Of a stretch of DNA of 50,662 bases, positions 42,194 to 49,514 are shown piece after piece. Every line of letters begins with the position of its first letter. Position 1 is the first letter of the stretch. Origin of the DNA: Verrucomicrobiota bacterium (GTDB lineage Bacteria > Verrucomicrobiota > Verrucomicrobiia > Limisphaerales > DSYF01); contig JALOTZ010000024.1 of NCBI GenBank assembly GCA_025457615.1, positions 1 to 50,662 on the forward strand, given 5' to 3'. The position numbers were made by a program, and so were the translations under genes. Below the pieces are notes generated by a model that saw only the letters and a list, made by a program, of their open reading frames with translations, was not told where the DNA came from and ran no database searches.

Positions 42194-42213
42194 CGTTCAA
42201 TCCCTATTTTGAA

Positions 42214-43515
42214 TCAATACGAGGCGGTGACCCCCACATACACGCGATTGCGCGTGTAGCCGCGGCCGACAATGTCCGAATCCAGGTAATCGAAGGTGTA
42301 ACCGAGATCACCCGCCAGGAACTGGTTGAACTTGTAGCGCAGCGAGGCGCCGAGCAGGTAGAGGTTGTCGTTCTGACTGTCGTAGGCGCCGCCGTTGTAA
42401 ACCGAGTACTGCCACTGGCCAAACAGCCCGCCGTGAAGCTGAGGCGTGAACTGGTGGTCCACGCGGGCATACACCGAGCTCACCAGACGGTTGAGAGTGG
42501 GGTTTCCGGAGGCATCGGGCGTCACCTGATCCGTGGCTGCTTGCGAGAGCGTGTAACCGACCTCCATCGTGCTGCCGACCGTGTACAGGTAGGACAGGCT
42601 GAGGTCCCCGTAGGGTGTGAGCGTCGTCTCGGAAGTGGGCGAGTTCTGGAAGTCGCTGTACTGCGCGCCGCCTCGAACTCCCAGGTTCAGTAATGGTGTG
42701 AAGTTGTGTTCCACACCGACATAGCCGTAGTGGGAGCTGTAGTCACGAGAATCCGCCTTTGGACTTGGGATCCCGTAGGGGACACCAGAATAAAGAAATT
42801 CGTCACTGGTATATCCCACAATGCCATAGTTGTAGCCCACAAAGGTCACCGTCGAAGGTCCAGTCTGGTGGCGCAGGTTGACGGGGATGAGGTGTTCCAT
42901 GCGATCCAGCTCAGCAGACAAGCTGGTTGACGCCGGGGGGGTGGTTTCTGCGGATGCGTTATCGTCCTCGTAATCCCAAAACAGGTTCTCATAGCCGAGG
43001 ACAAGTCCCAGCCTGGGGCTCAAACCCAAGGAGTATTGAACGTTCCCCCGGTTGTTGATGTTGTTGCTGTCCGTCCGGAAGGTGCCGAGGTTGGGGTCGG
43101 TCAGTTCCGGGCGCTGCGAGTAAACGAATTGGTCGCTGACCTCCAGGTTCATTCGTTCCGTAAACGAGTGGCTGACCATGCCGTTGACCAGGAACGAGTG
43201 GTCCCACGCCTCATCGGAGGACCGGTCCTCGTACCAGTCGCCAATGTAGGTGAAGTCCAACCCGATGTAGGTCTGCTCCAGTGGCATGTTGAGGCCCACC
43301 GTCGGGCGCACCTGGAAGCCGAAACTGTCCCGCACGTCGCCGCTATCGCGGGCCGCATACGTGTAGTTGTCGTCGTAGAAGCCGCGGAGGGCGAGGGCGA
43401 CGCTCCAGGGTTTGGTGCTTTCCTGGGGAGAAAGGCTGACCGGTTGAGCCTGGGCCAAAGGCAACGCGCCGGCGCCAATGGCGGCTGCGCCGATTGAGAC
43501 GAAGATTTTTTTCAT
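42214..43515 (-). CDS. Outer-membrane beta-barrel protein of the exopolysaccharide cluster
   Basis: A 433-residue protein with a signal peptide (MKKIFVSIGAAAIGAGALPLAQAQ, cleavage near 22-24). The rest is made of alternating aromatic/hydrophobic beta strands with polar turns (for example FYDDNYTYAARDSGD, RPTVGLNMPL, TYIGLDFTYIGDWYED, HYGYVGVEHNFTPLLNLGVR), ending NRVYVGVTASY, an aromatic C-terminal residue as expected of barrel proteins. Similar outer-membrane barrels are encoded next to Wza/Wzc-type exporters in many Gram-negative bacteria and may serve as secretion pores or structural partners. It is the first gene transcribed from the 43516-43669 promoter region. A specific family name is not claimed. 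Confidence 0.82.
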   Translation of the reverse strand: MKKIFVSIGAAAIGAGALPLAQAQPVSLSPQESTKPWSVALALRGFYDDNYTYAARDSGDVRDSFGFQVRPTVGLNMPLEQTYIGLDFTYIGDWYEDRSSDEAWDHSFLVNGMVSHSFTERMNLEVSDQFVYSQRPELTDPNLGTFRTDSNNINNRGNVQYSLGLSPRLGLVLGYENLFWDYEDDNASAETTPPASTSLSAELDRMEHLIPVNLRHQTGPSTVTFVGYNYGIVGYTSDEFLYSGVPYGIPSPKADSRDYSSHYGYVGVEHNFTPLLNLGVRGGAQYSDFQNSPTSETTLTPYGDLSLSYLYTVGSTMEVGYTLSQAATDQVTPDASGNPTLNRLVSSVYARVDHQFTPQLHGGLFGQWQYSVYNGGAYDSQNDNLYLLGASLRYKFNQFLAGDLGYTFDYLDSDIVGRGYTRNRVYVGVTASY

Positions 43516-43560
43516 ATTTGTTTAATGTAAGAGTTCTAAGTTCCTACCTTTGAACGGCTC

Positions 43561-43665
43561 AACTCCAAACTTCAGCAAGGCTTGGACCTATTTACGGCGA
43601 GGTCAAAGAGAGTGTCAAATAAATCTTTGACCTATTTCCAAGGCTGATTTCCTGGGTTTGGAGTT
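43561..43665 (-). promoter_or_regulatory. Promoter/operator region of the exopolysaccharide cluster
   Basis: On the minus strand a perfect -35 TTGACA (complement of 43613-43618) is followed after 18 bases by TAAATA (complement of 43589-43594), about 66 bases before the barrel ATG. Three copies of a 9-mer overlap it: CTTGGACCT (43581-43589, one mismatch), AGGTCAAAG inverted (43600-43608) and CTTTGACCT (43625-43633). A perfect 10-bp inverted repeat AACTCCAAAC (43561-43570) / GTTTGGAGTT (43656-43665) encloses the whole block. This looks like a regulated promoter with multiple operator sites. Confidence 0.55.
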
Positions 43666-43669
43666 CAGG

Positions 43670-44401
43670 TCAGCGATTCTCCGCCGACTGGGTGAGCGCC
43701 AGAAAGGCGGCCTCCAAAGGCCCGCGCTGGCCGCTCATCCGCGCCAGTTCGTCCCGGGTGCCGACGGCAATCAGGCCGCCCTGGTGCATGATGCCGATCC
43801 GATCCGCCATCTCCTCGGCCACCGAGAGTTGATGGGTGGACAGCAGAACGGCGGCGCCTTCCCGGACACGCTCCTTGAGGACATCCTTTACCACGCGGGC
43901 ATGCTGGGGGTCCAACCCCACCATGGGTTCGTCGATCACGATCACCCTGGGGTCATGCACGAGCGCGGCGGCCAGGGCGACCCGCTGGCGGGTGCCGTGG
44001 GAGAGCGAGTCGATGGTCTTGTTCAATTGGCCCTCGAGGTGAAAACGCTCCACCAGCGCTCGGATGGCCAAGTCCAGGTCCGCGGGGGCCATGCGGAACA
44101 CCTTCCCGGTGAAGCGCAGGAACTCCAGCGGGTTGAGCTTGTCGTAGAGAAACGGAAAGTCAGGCACGAACGCCAGCCGCTGCCGGGCTTTCATCGGCTC
44201 GGCCCGCACGTCGTATCCACACAGGCGGGCGGAGCCGGAGTCGGGTGACAGCAGGCCGCAAAGGATCTTGAGGGTGGTGGTCTTCCCGGCGGCATTGGGG
44301 CCGAGCAGGGCAAAGAACTCGCCAGCGGGGACGTGGAGCGACAACTCGCGTACGGCGGTCAACGATCCGTAGCGCTTGGAGATCTGGTTGAGCTCGATCA
44401 T
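43670..44401 (-). CDS. ABC transporter ATP-binding protein
   Basis: A 243-residue ABC ATPase: Walker A LLGPNAAGKTTTLKIL (near 33-48), Q-loop region QRLAFVPDFPFLYDKL, signature LSHGTRQRVALAAALV, Walker B RVIVIDEPMVGLDP and switch His in LLSTHQLSVAEEMADRIGI. The GPNAAGKTT start and the DPQHARVVKDVLKE segment resemble ATPases of ABC-2 type exporters or CcmA/GldA types. No cognate permease is recognisable in the window; the next gene on the operon side (44408-45217) has only one membrane helix. It may pair with a permease encoded elsewhere. Gene order (7-bp gap) suggests cotranscription with the two genes upstream. Confidence 0.9.
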   Translation of the reverse strand: MIELNQISKRYGSLTAVRELSLHVPAGEFFALLGPNAAGKTTTLKILCGLLSPDSGSARLCGYDVRAEPMKARQRLAFVPDFPFLYDKLNPLEFLRFTGKVFRMAPADLDLAIRALVERFHLEGQLNKTIDSLSHGTRQRVALAAALVHDPRVIVIDEPMVGLDPQHARVVKDVLKERVREGAAVLLSTHQLSVAEEMADRIGIMHQGGLIAVGTRDELARMSGQRGPLEAAFLALTQSAENR

Positions 44402-44407
44402 GCGTTG

Positions 44408-45217
44408 CTACAGCCCGGTGATGGCTTCATTGATGAGCGTCACGTGTTCCGGCAGGTCCACCCGGAGGATCTCGCCCGCCCGGCTGACGAGAATGACGAC
44501 CGAATAGCCTTCCAGCGCCTGCAGGTCCAACCGATACACCAGGCTGGTGGAGTTGCCGATCGTCAATCGATCCGTGGTGGTCGTCCATTGCATCTGCCGC
44601 GAGGTGTCCAGCAGGCGGATGTCCGGCAGTTCAAAGGGCAAGGCGTTGATGGCCAGGGGGGCGGCTGGCCCCAACAGTTGAGCGAGCAACGATTCCGGCT
44701 GGTTGAAATCGGACCATCGAAGAACGCGCTCGGTGGCCAACTCGGGGCTCTCCATTTTCAAGCAAACCAGCCCGGTGTGGTTGGTGGCGGTCACCGTCAC
44801 CAGGAGCGGTCGGGCGTTGATTTGGATCCGAAAAGCCTCCCATTCCTGGTTGCGCGCAAACGTCACTCGCCCATCAAAACGGATGCGGATCTCCGTCTCC
44901 GGCGTGCCCACGCTCCCGCTCAGATCCAGAATGTAACCTCCGATGCTCCGCACCCGGCCCTCCGGCGCGTTGGTGGGGCCGGAGTGAGTCACGCGGTCGG
45001 CAACACTGGGAATCAGATGACAATAACCGATGCGGTTGTCCCGGTGGGTGATGGCCAGAGAGGAGGAATCCAGGGAAGTGAGAATGCGCTGCCAGACCAG
45101 GCTGGGATCCACCGGGGTGCGCGCCTGGGGTGAGGCCGTGAATTCGAACCGCCAAAGCAGCAGCGTCATGGCAGCCCAGAAACCGCCAAGGACAACGAGC
45201 ATGAGACGGGAGCCCAT
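44408..45217 (-). CDS. Membrane-anchored protein of unknown function
   Basis: A 269-residue protein with one N-terminal membrane helix (LMLVVLGGFWAAMTLLLW) and an otherwise soluble, probably periplasmic part rich in beta strands (GGYILDLSGSVGTPETEIRI, LLVTVTATNHTGLVCLKMES, LVYRLDLQALEGYSVVILVS, EILRVDLPEHVTLINEAITG). I do not recognise a family. It sits between a TPR/LysM lipoprotein-like gene (6 bp upstream) and the ABC ATPase gene (7 bp downstream) in what appears to be one transcription unit, so an accessory envelope or transport role is plausible. Confidence 0.6.
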   Translation of the reverse strand: MGSRLMLVVLGGFWAAMTLLLWRFEFTASPQARTPVDPSLVWQRILTSLDSSSLAITHRDNRIGYCHLIPSVADRVTHSGPTNAPEGRVRSIGGYILDLSGSVGTPETEIRIRFDGRVTFARNQEWEAFRIQINARPLLVTVTATNHTGLVCLKMESPELATERVLRWSDFNQPESLLAQLLGPAAPLAINALPFELPDIRLLDTSRQMQWTTTTDRLTIGNSTSLVYRLDLQALEGYSVVILVSRAGEILRVDLPEHVTLINEAITGL

Positions 45218-45223
45218 GGGCTG

Positions 45224-45973
45224 TCAACGTCCCGGAATGTTCAACCGCTGCCCGACATTCAGGCGGTTTGGATTGACGCCCGGGTTGGCGGCCTGCAAAG
45301 CCGCCGTGCTGACCCCGTAGCGTTTGGCGATTGAGAAATAGGTGTCGCCGCGCTGAACCGTGTGCACCGAGGTTGCGGCGGGGTGTCGGGGCGGGACCGT
45401 TCCGGGCGGAGACGCGGACGACGCGCTGGGAAAGGTCGGGGGCGAGGTTCCGGAGGCCAGGCTGGATTGCGTGCGGCCCACCTGTTCCCTGAGGCGCTGG
45501 TTTTCCTCGGCCAGCCGCTGGTTTTCCTCGGCCAGCCGCTGGTTCTTGGCGATCAGTTCGTCGAGTTGATTCTTCATCTCGCCGCTCACCAGTCCCAGGG
45601 AAACCTCCTTGGCCAGTTCCTGTTTGCATCCCAGAATGTGTTGTCGGATCAGACCCGCCTGCTCGGAATTCGGGCGCAGACGCAGGAACTGCTCAAAGTG
45701 ATAGATGGCGGCCGCCGGGTTGCGGTCCTCGCTTTCGTAAAGCAGGCCCAGGCGGTAATGGGCGGCGCTGGAGCGAGGATTGACTTCGAGCGCGCGGTGA
45801 TAGGACTCGATGGCTCCCAGGTGATCGTAGCGGGTTTCGCGATTGCGGCCCTGGTCGAAATACGGCTCCTTCTCCTCGTCAAGCGGACTGTTGGCCGACG
45901 GAGTGCACGCCCCCAACCATCCGATCAGGGTTGCGCAGGTCACCACATTCCAGACTCGCCGCCACATGGCCAT
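45224..45973 (-). CDS. TPR/coiled-coil/LysM envelope lipoprotein
   Basis: A 249-residue protein. The N-terminus is a lipoprotein signal (VVTCATLIGWLGAC). Residues ~45-110 contain two tetratricopeptide repeats (HLGAIESYHRALEVNPRSSA, AHYRLGLLYESEDRNPAAAI). A short coiled coil follows, with a duplicated heptad run (NQRLAEENQRLAEENQRLRE). After a Ser/Pro linker, a C-terminal LysM domain (~203-247: HTVQRGDTYFSIAKRYGVST, NPNRLNVGQRLNIPG) should bind peptidoglycan. It could tether a complex to the cell wall, working with the two downstream genes. The start is supported by the signal peptide. Confidence 0.85.
   Translation of the reverse strand: MAMWRRVWNVVTCATLIGWLGACTPSANSPLDEEKEPYFDQGRNRETRYDHLGAIESYHRALEVNPRSSAAHYRLGLLYESEDRNPAAAIYHFEQFLRLRPNSEQAGLIRQHILGCKQELAKEVSLGLVSGEMKNQLDELIAKNQRLAEENQRLAEENQRLREQVGRTQSSLASGTSPPTFPSASSASPPGTVPPRHPAATSVHTVQRGDTYFSIAKRYGVSTAALQAANPGVNPNRLNVGQRLNIPGR
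45496..45537. repeat. 21-bp tandem repeat inside the LysM protein gene
   Basis: Two identical 21-bp units (each reading GCTGGTTTTCCTCGGCCAGC plus C) occupy 45496-45516 and 45517-45537, with the start of a third unit after them. The duplication keeps the frame and adds one seven-residue heptad to the coiled coil, so it can vary in copy number without breaking the gene. Confidence 0.85.
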
Positions 45974-46053
45974 GCCCGGAGCCTATGCAAACTCGGACCG
46001 GCGTGCAACGGTCTGGATTGAATTGGTCGGCATCACACTCCGGATTGACCGGC

Positions 46054-46863
46054 TCAGCGGCTGAAGGGATTGCGGGAGCGAGCGCGGTGCCTGGACGGGC
46101 TGGGCAGAAAGAAGATGGCCAGGAAGAGGTACAGCCAGCCGAGGGGGATCTGCGCGCCGACCCCCAACAGCCACGGGACCAGATCGAGCCCTCTCAGGCT
46201 GTAGAGCAGCAGGGTGAACGACATCAATACCGCACCCGGCAGGTGGGCGGCTATCCCAACCCTCCAGACGGCGCTCAACGAGAGGTCTTGTCCGACAAAC
46301 CAACAAAGCGTCCTGGCTGGAATGGCGTAAACCCATCCCACGATCGTCCACAGCAGGATCAATCCGCCGGCCGTGGCCACCCCCGCTCCGGCCGCCAGAA
46401 AGGGCGCCCAAGCGTTCCACCAAGCCCCCAGTTCCGGTTCGTTGAAAACGATGATCCAGGCGGTCGGATAGGGAACGTCCAGAAAACCGGCCAGCGACAG
46501 GAAGCGAACGGAGTGTTCACTGAATTCCACCTGAAGATCGGTCGGCAGCCGGTATGTCTGCACGTTCTTCACATCCACGGTGATCGCCAGCCACGGGCTG
46601 CTGGCCAGAACAACGGACGGGGGGCCGGTCCAGACCAGCCGCCCTGCGCGGACATACCCTTGCTCAGGCAGTTTTCGAGTGGCCTCGCTGATGGTGGGGA
46701 ACCAGGCGGAAACCAGGAAGCTGGTCACTGCCACGCCGGCCAGCGCGGCAAACACGCCCTGCACCAGCGCCAGCCGTCCGGCGGAGGCAACGGCAAAAGC
46801 GGCCACGCCAGCGGGAGTGAATGGCTGCCAAGCCTGTCCGGAGTGGGCCATGGCCAGTTTCAT
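46054..46863 (-). CDS. Multi-pass membrane protein of unknown function
   Basis: With the ATG ending at 46863 the protein has 269 residues. It shows about five to six hydrophobic segments, for example LALVQGVFAALAGVAVTSFL, AWAPFLAAGAGVATAGGLIL, LLWTIVGWVYAIPARTLCWF, GAVLMSFTLLLYSL and GWLYLFLAIFFL, with a soluble loop of ~95 residues between the first and second. The overall layout (N-terminal cytoplasmic stretch, C-terminal helices) recalls DUF1189/Yip1-type membrane proteins but I cannot assign it. It lies 80 bp upstream of the LysM protein gene on the same strand. Confidence 0.6.
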   Translation of the reverse strand: MKLAMAHSGQAWQPFTPAGVAAFAVASAGRLALVQGVFAALAGVAVTSFLVSAWFPTISEATRKLPEQGYVRAGRLVWTGPPSVVLASSPWLAITVDVKNVQTYRLPTDLQVEFSEHSVRFLSLAGFLDVPYPTAWIIVFNEPELGAWWNAWAPFLAAGAGVATAGGLILLWTIVGWVYAIPARTLCWFVGQDLSLSAVWRVGIAAHLPGAVLMSFTLLLYSLRGLDLVPWLLGVGAQIPLGWLYLFLAIFFLPSPSRHRARSRNPFSR

Positions 46864-47051
46864 TCTCCAAACTCTGACGGCGCAGCCGGGCGACCGCAAG
46901 CCCCCGCGTCCAGCCATTCTCAGTTTGGAGCGCGGGCCGGCCTGCCTTCTCCATCCTCCGTGTCAGGGCGGCGGCGGAGGAGGGGTGGCCCCAGCCGTTG
47001 GGCCCGCGACCAGGCCGTTGCGAGACTGAGCACGGCCCTCCGCTGCGGGGT

Positions 47052-47079
47052 GCTGCGGCTCATGGAGCCGCGTTCCGAG
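47052..47079. repeat. Dispersed hairpin repeat, short copy 3
   Basis: GCTGCGGCTCATGGAGCCGC (47052-47071 approximately) is a perfect hairpin of the same family as copies 1 and 2. It matches the reverse complement of the second stem of copy 2 (CTGCGGGT-CATGG-ACCCGC) with compensating G/C swaps. It sits in the 247-bp gap between the membrane protein gene and the 47111-47566 gene, where no other gene is seen. Confidence 0.55.
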
Positions 47080-47110
47080 CCATCCTGAGAAAGGCTGCCC
47101 CGCGCAACCC

Positions 47111-47566
47111 TCATTCCCCTGCGGGCTTCTCGGGAGGGGCGGACGGGCGTTGCGCCTGCCCCGGCTGCGGCGGTGGCGCGTGGATCACCGGGATGCTGTA
47201 ACGCAGCTTCATCACGTCGTCCACCAACACTTCCACAAAGTAATGCCCCGGGCCTTTGAACTCGACCTGACCGAAGACGGTGACGTTGGTCGCCTGGAGC
47301 GAGGGATCCTTGAGGGCGAATTTCACCTCTCCCTTGCGCAAGACCGTGGTCTGGTCCGGCGCGATCAGCCGCACGCTCTCCGTGAACTGTCCCACCCCGG
47401 CCGTCCAGCGATTGAACACGTTGAGCTTGAGCGCGACGACCGGGAACTGCGGGACGCGGACAAAATTGATCACGCCCACCAGGATGAAATTGCCGGTGGC
47501 TTCCTGGCGGATGTCTTCACAGACCAGGGAACATTGGAGATCGGGGAGGATGCGGGAGGCTTGCAT
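47111..47566 (-). CDS. Conserved hypothetical protein (DUF6941-like)
   Basis: A 151-residue soluble protein of beta-sandwich character: LQCSLVCEDIRQEATGNFIL, VGVINFVRVPQFPVVALKLN, VFNRWTAGVGQF, GPGHYFVEVLVDDVMKLRYS, then a Pro-rich tail. The opening (cytoplasmic, no signal) with SLVCEDIRQEATGN and the later FVEVLVDD resembles a widespread family of uncharacterised proteins annotated as DUF6941; this is from memory. It lies 20 bp downstream of folD on the same strand and may be cotranscribed. No function is proposed. Confidence 0.65.
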   Translation of the reverse strand: MQASRILPDLQCSLVCEDIRQEATGNFILVGVINFVRVPQFPVVALKLNVFNRWTAGVGQFTESVRLIAPDQTTVLRKGEVKFALKDPSLQATNVTVFGQVEFKGPGHYFVEVLVDDVMKLRYSIPVIHAPPPQPGQAQRPSAPPEKPAGE

Positions 47567-47586
47567 GGTGACGGGATGGGGTTGGG

Positions 47587-48474
47587 TTAGGCAGTGAATT
47601 GTTCGGCGGCGCGGACGGTGTTGGACAAAAGCATGGCAATGGTCATGGGCCCGACCCCGCCGGGATTGGGTGTGATCTTCGCGGCGAGGGGTTGCACTTC
47701 GGCAAAGGCCACATCCCCCACCAGTCGTGAGCCGCTCGGGGCCGCCGGGTCCGGCACGCGATTGACTCCCACATCAATCACCACCGCCCCCGGCTTGACC
47801 ATCGAGGCCTTCACGAATTCCGCCACCCCGAGCGCCGCCACCAGGATGTCGGCGCGGAGGCAATGGGAAGGGAGATCGCGCGTGGCGGAATGGCAGAGGG
47901 TGACCGTGGCGTTGGCGTGGCGATCTTTCTGGCAGAGCAGGGCCGCCAGGGGTTTGCCGACGATGTTGCCGCGGCCCAGCACCACCACCTCCGCCCCCGC
48001 GGTGTTCACCCCCGATCGGGCCAGCAGTTCGAGGATGCCGGCCGGCGTGCAGGGACGGAACCCGCTGGAATCGCCCAGCAGCAACCGGCCCATGTTCATC
48101 GGGTGAAAGCCGTCCACGTCCTTCGAGGGACTGACGGTGGAATAGACCGTGGACTGTCGAATGTGAACCGGGAGCGGGGCCTGGACCAGGATGCCGTGAA
48201 GCCGCGGGTTGTCGTTGAGCTGGCGGATGCGATCGAGCAGTTCGGCTTCGGGAGTGGTTTCGGGCAGGACGAAGGTTTCCGAATGGATGCCGAGCAGTTC
48301 GCAGGCTTTCTCCTTGCGTCCCACGTAAACGCGCGACGCGGGGTCTTCCCCCACGCGCACGAAGGCGAGCCCCGGCTGTACCCCCTTGGCGGCCAGTTGC
48401 GAGATGCGCGACGCGAGTCCGGCCTGGACCTGCGCGGCGATGGTTCGGCCGTCAATGAGGTTGCTCGCGGACAT
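47587..48474 (-). CDS. folD: Bifunctional methylenetetrahydrofolate dehydrogenase/cyclohydrolase
   Basis: A 295-residue FolD (usual ~285-300) that interconverts 5,10-methylene- and 10-formyl-tetrahydrofolate with NADP+. It supplies the formyl donor for PurH, whose gene lies in this window. Motifs: LAFVRVGEDPASRVYVGRKE with the catalytic lysine region, HGILVQAPLPVHI, SPSKDVDGFHPMNMGRLLLG, PCTPAGILELL, VVVLGRGNIVGKPLAALL (Gly where most FolD have Ser) and GDVAFAEVQPLAAKITPNPG with the terminal GGVGPMTIAMLL. The start codon overlaps the stop of the SH3 protein gene by one base (TAATG). Assignment is secure. Confidence 0.96.
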   Translation of the reverse strand: MSASNLIDGRTIAAQVQAGLASRISQLAAKGVQPGLAFVRVGEDPASRVYVGRKEKACELLGIHSETFVLPETTPEAELLDRIRQLNDNPRLHGILVQAPLPVHIRQSTVYSTVSPSKDVDGFHPMNMGRLLLGDSSGFRPCTPAGILELLARSGVNTAGAEVVVLGRGNIVGKPLAALLCQKDRHANATVTLCHSATRDLPSHCLRADILVAALGVAEFVKASMVKPGAVVIDVGVNRVPDPAAPSGSRLVGDVAFAEVQPLAAKITPNPGGVGPMTIAMLLSNTVRAAEQFTA

Positions 48475-49514
48475 TACTCGACCAGCACGATCCGATTCAA
48501 GGTCAGCACCGGCGTGTTGCGCCAGCGCGCATCCAGCGATTCCTCGCCGGTGGCAATGATGTGCAGTCCCACGTAGCGTCCGAGATCCAGGTTGGTCGAG
48601 TCGGTGTGAATGTAGTTGATGATCCGGCCATTGTCCGGGCTGACCAGCTTGTAGAAGCTCGGCGCCTGGATGCTGGTGAAGGAGCGCACGATGCCCTCGC
48701 GGTCCACGATGCGCGGCGGGAGCGGCTCGGCCGGAACCTGCTCTACCACGGGAACCTCCTCCGGCAGCGGCGCAAGATCCGTCGCCCCTTGCGCCCCGGT
48801 GGTGTCGGTGACCCGGGTGGCCCCTTCCACGGTTTCTGGCGCGGGTTGCACCGCCACCACCTCCGGCGCGGCACCTTCGGCGACCGCCGGACCCTCGTTC
48901 ACCAATTGAGTCTCGGCGGGTTTCGTGTCGGCGCCGGCAATGGGCGCCTCAGGCGGTGCAGCCTGTCGAAGCAGCTTGGCGGCGATGTAGGCTGTGGCTC
49001 CCGCGGGCGGCTCGATCTGCACCCAATCCCCCTTGCTGCCGAGGGATTTGACGGCGTCACCCGACTGGAGCGTGCCGACGATGGTGAAATTCTCTCCCGG
49101 CCTGGAGCGGACATTGAGCTTCCTGGCTTTGACGGTCCCGGCGGCGGCATCGAGGTAGCGGGAATGCACCCAGGCTGTGGCGTTGGTGGGGTAGGCGATC
49201 TTGGCCCACCGGGCGGGATCTTTCGCGGTCGCGTCTTTACGGACAATGACCTGCTCGACGAACACCACATCCCCATCCTGGACCTGGACAATCACCTCGC
49301 TGCCAGTCGTCGCCTTGGCCCGCACGTTGACGTTGCGCCCGGCGACCGTGGCCGGTCCGGGTTGCAATTCCGCCGAGGCGAGCGAGGCCGCCGGAGCCAG
49401 CTCCAACGATTCGCCTTCCTTGTCGAGCAGCGGCGGTGAGGAGGCGTGCGTGGCTTGTGGAACCGAGAGTATGCCCAGCCCTGCGATCAGGACCGCCAGA
49501 AAGGTTGTCTTCAT
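48474..49514 (-). CDS. Secreted protein with two bacterial SH3 domains
   Basis: A 346-residue protein with a signal peptide (residues 1 to ~24, MKTTFLAVLIAGLGILSVP). Two SH3b-type domains follow: ~57-125 (GRNVNVRAKATTGSEVIVQV, WAKIAYPTNATAWVHSRYLD) and ~130-190 (ARKLNVRSRPGENFTIVGTL, WVQIEPPAGATAYIAAKLLR). A low-complexity acidic/Pro/Val linker runs to ~270, then a C-terminal ~75-residue domain (FYKLVSPDNGRIINYIHTDS, LGRYVGLHIIATGEESL). Bacterial SH3 domains often bind peptidoglycan peptides. It overlaps the upstream pseudouridine synthase gene by 4 bases and folD by one, so all three form a coupled unit. Confidence 0.85.
   Translation of the reverse strand: MKTTFLAVLIAGLGILSVPQATHASSPPLLDKEGESLELAPAASLASAELQPGPATVAGRNVNVRAKATTGSEVIVQVQDGDVVFVEQVIVRKDATAKDPARWAKIAYPTNATAWVHSRYLDAAAGTVKARKLNVRSRPGENFTIVGTLQSGDAVKSLGSKGDWVQIEPPAGATAYIAAKLLRQAAPPEAPIAGADTKPAETQLVNEGPAVAEGAAPEVVAVQPAPETVEGATRVTDTTGAQGATDLAPLPEEVPVVEQVPAEPLPPRIVDREGIVRSFTSIQAPSFYKLVSPDNGRIINYIHTDSTNLDLGRYVGLHIIATGEESLDARWRNTPVLTLNRIVLVE

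Noticed and set aside
45496-45537. CRISPR-like or regulatory meaning of the 21-bp tandem repeat
   Set aside because: Units are directly adjacent without spacers, in frame, and simply encode coiled-coil heptads.
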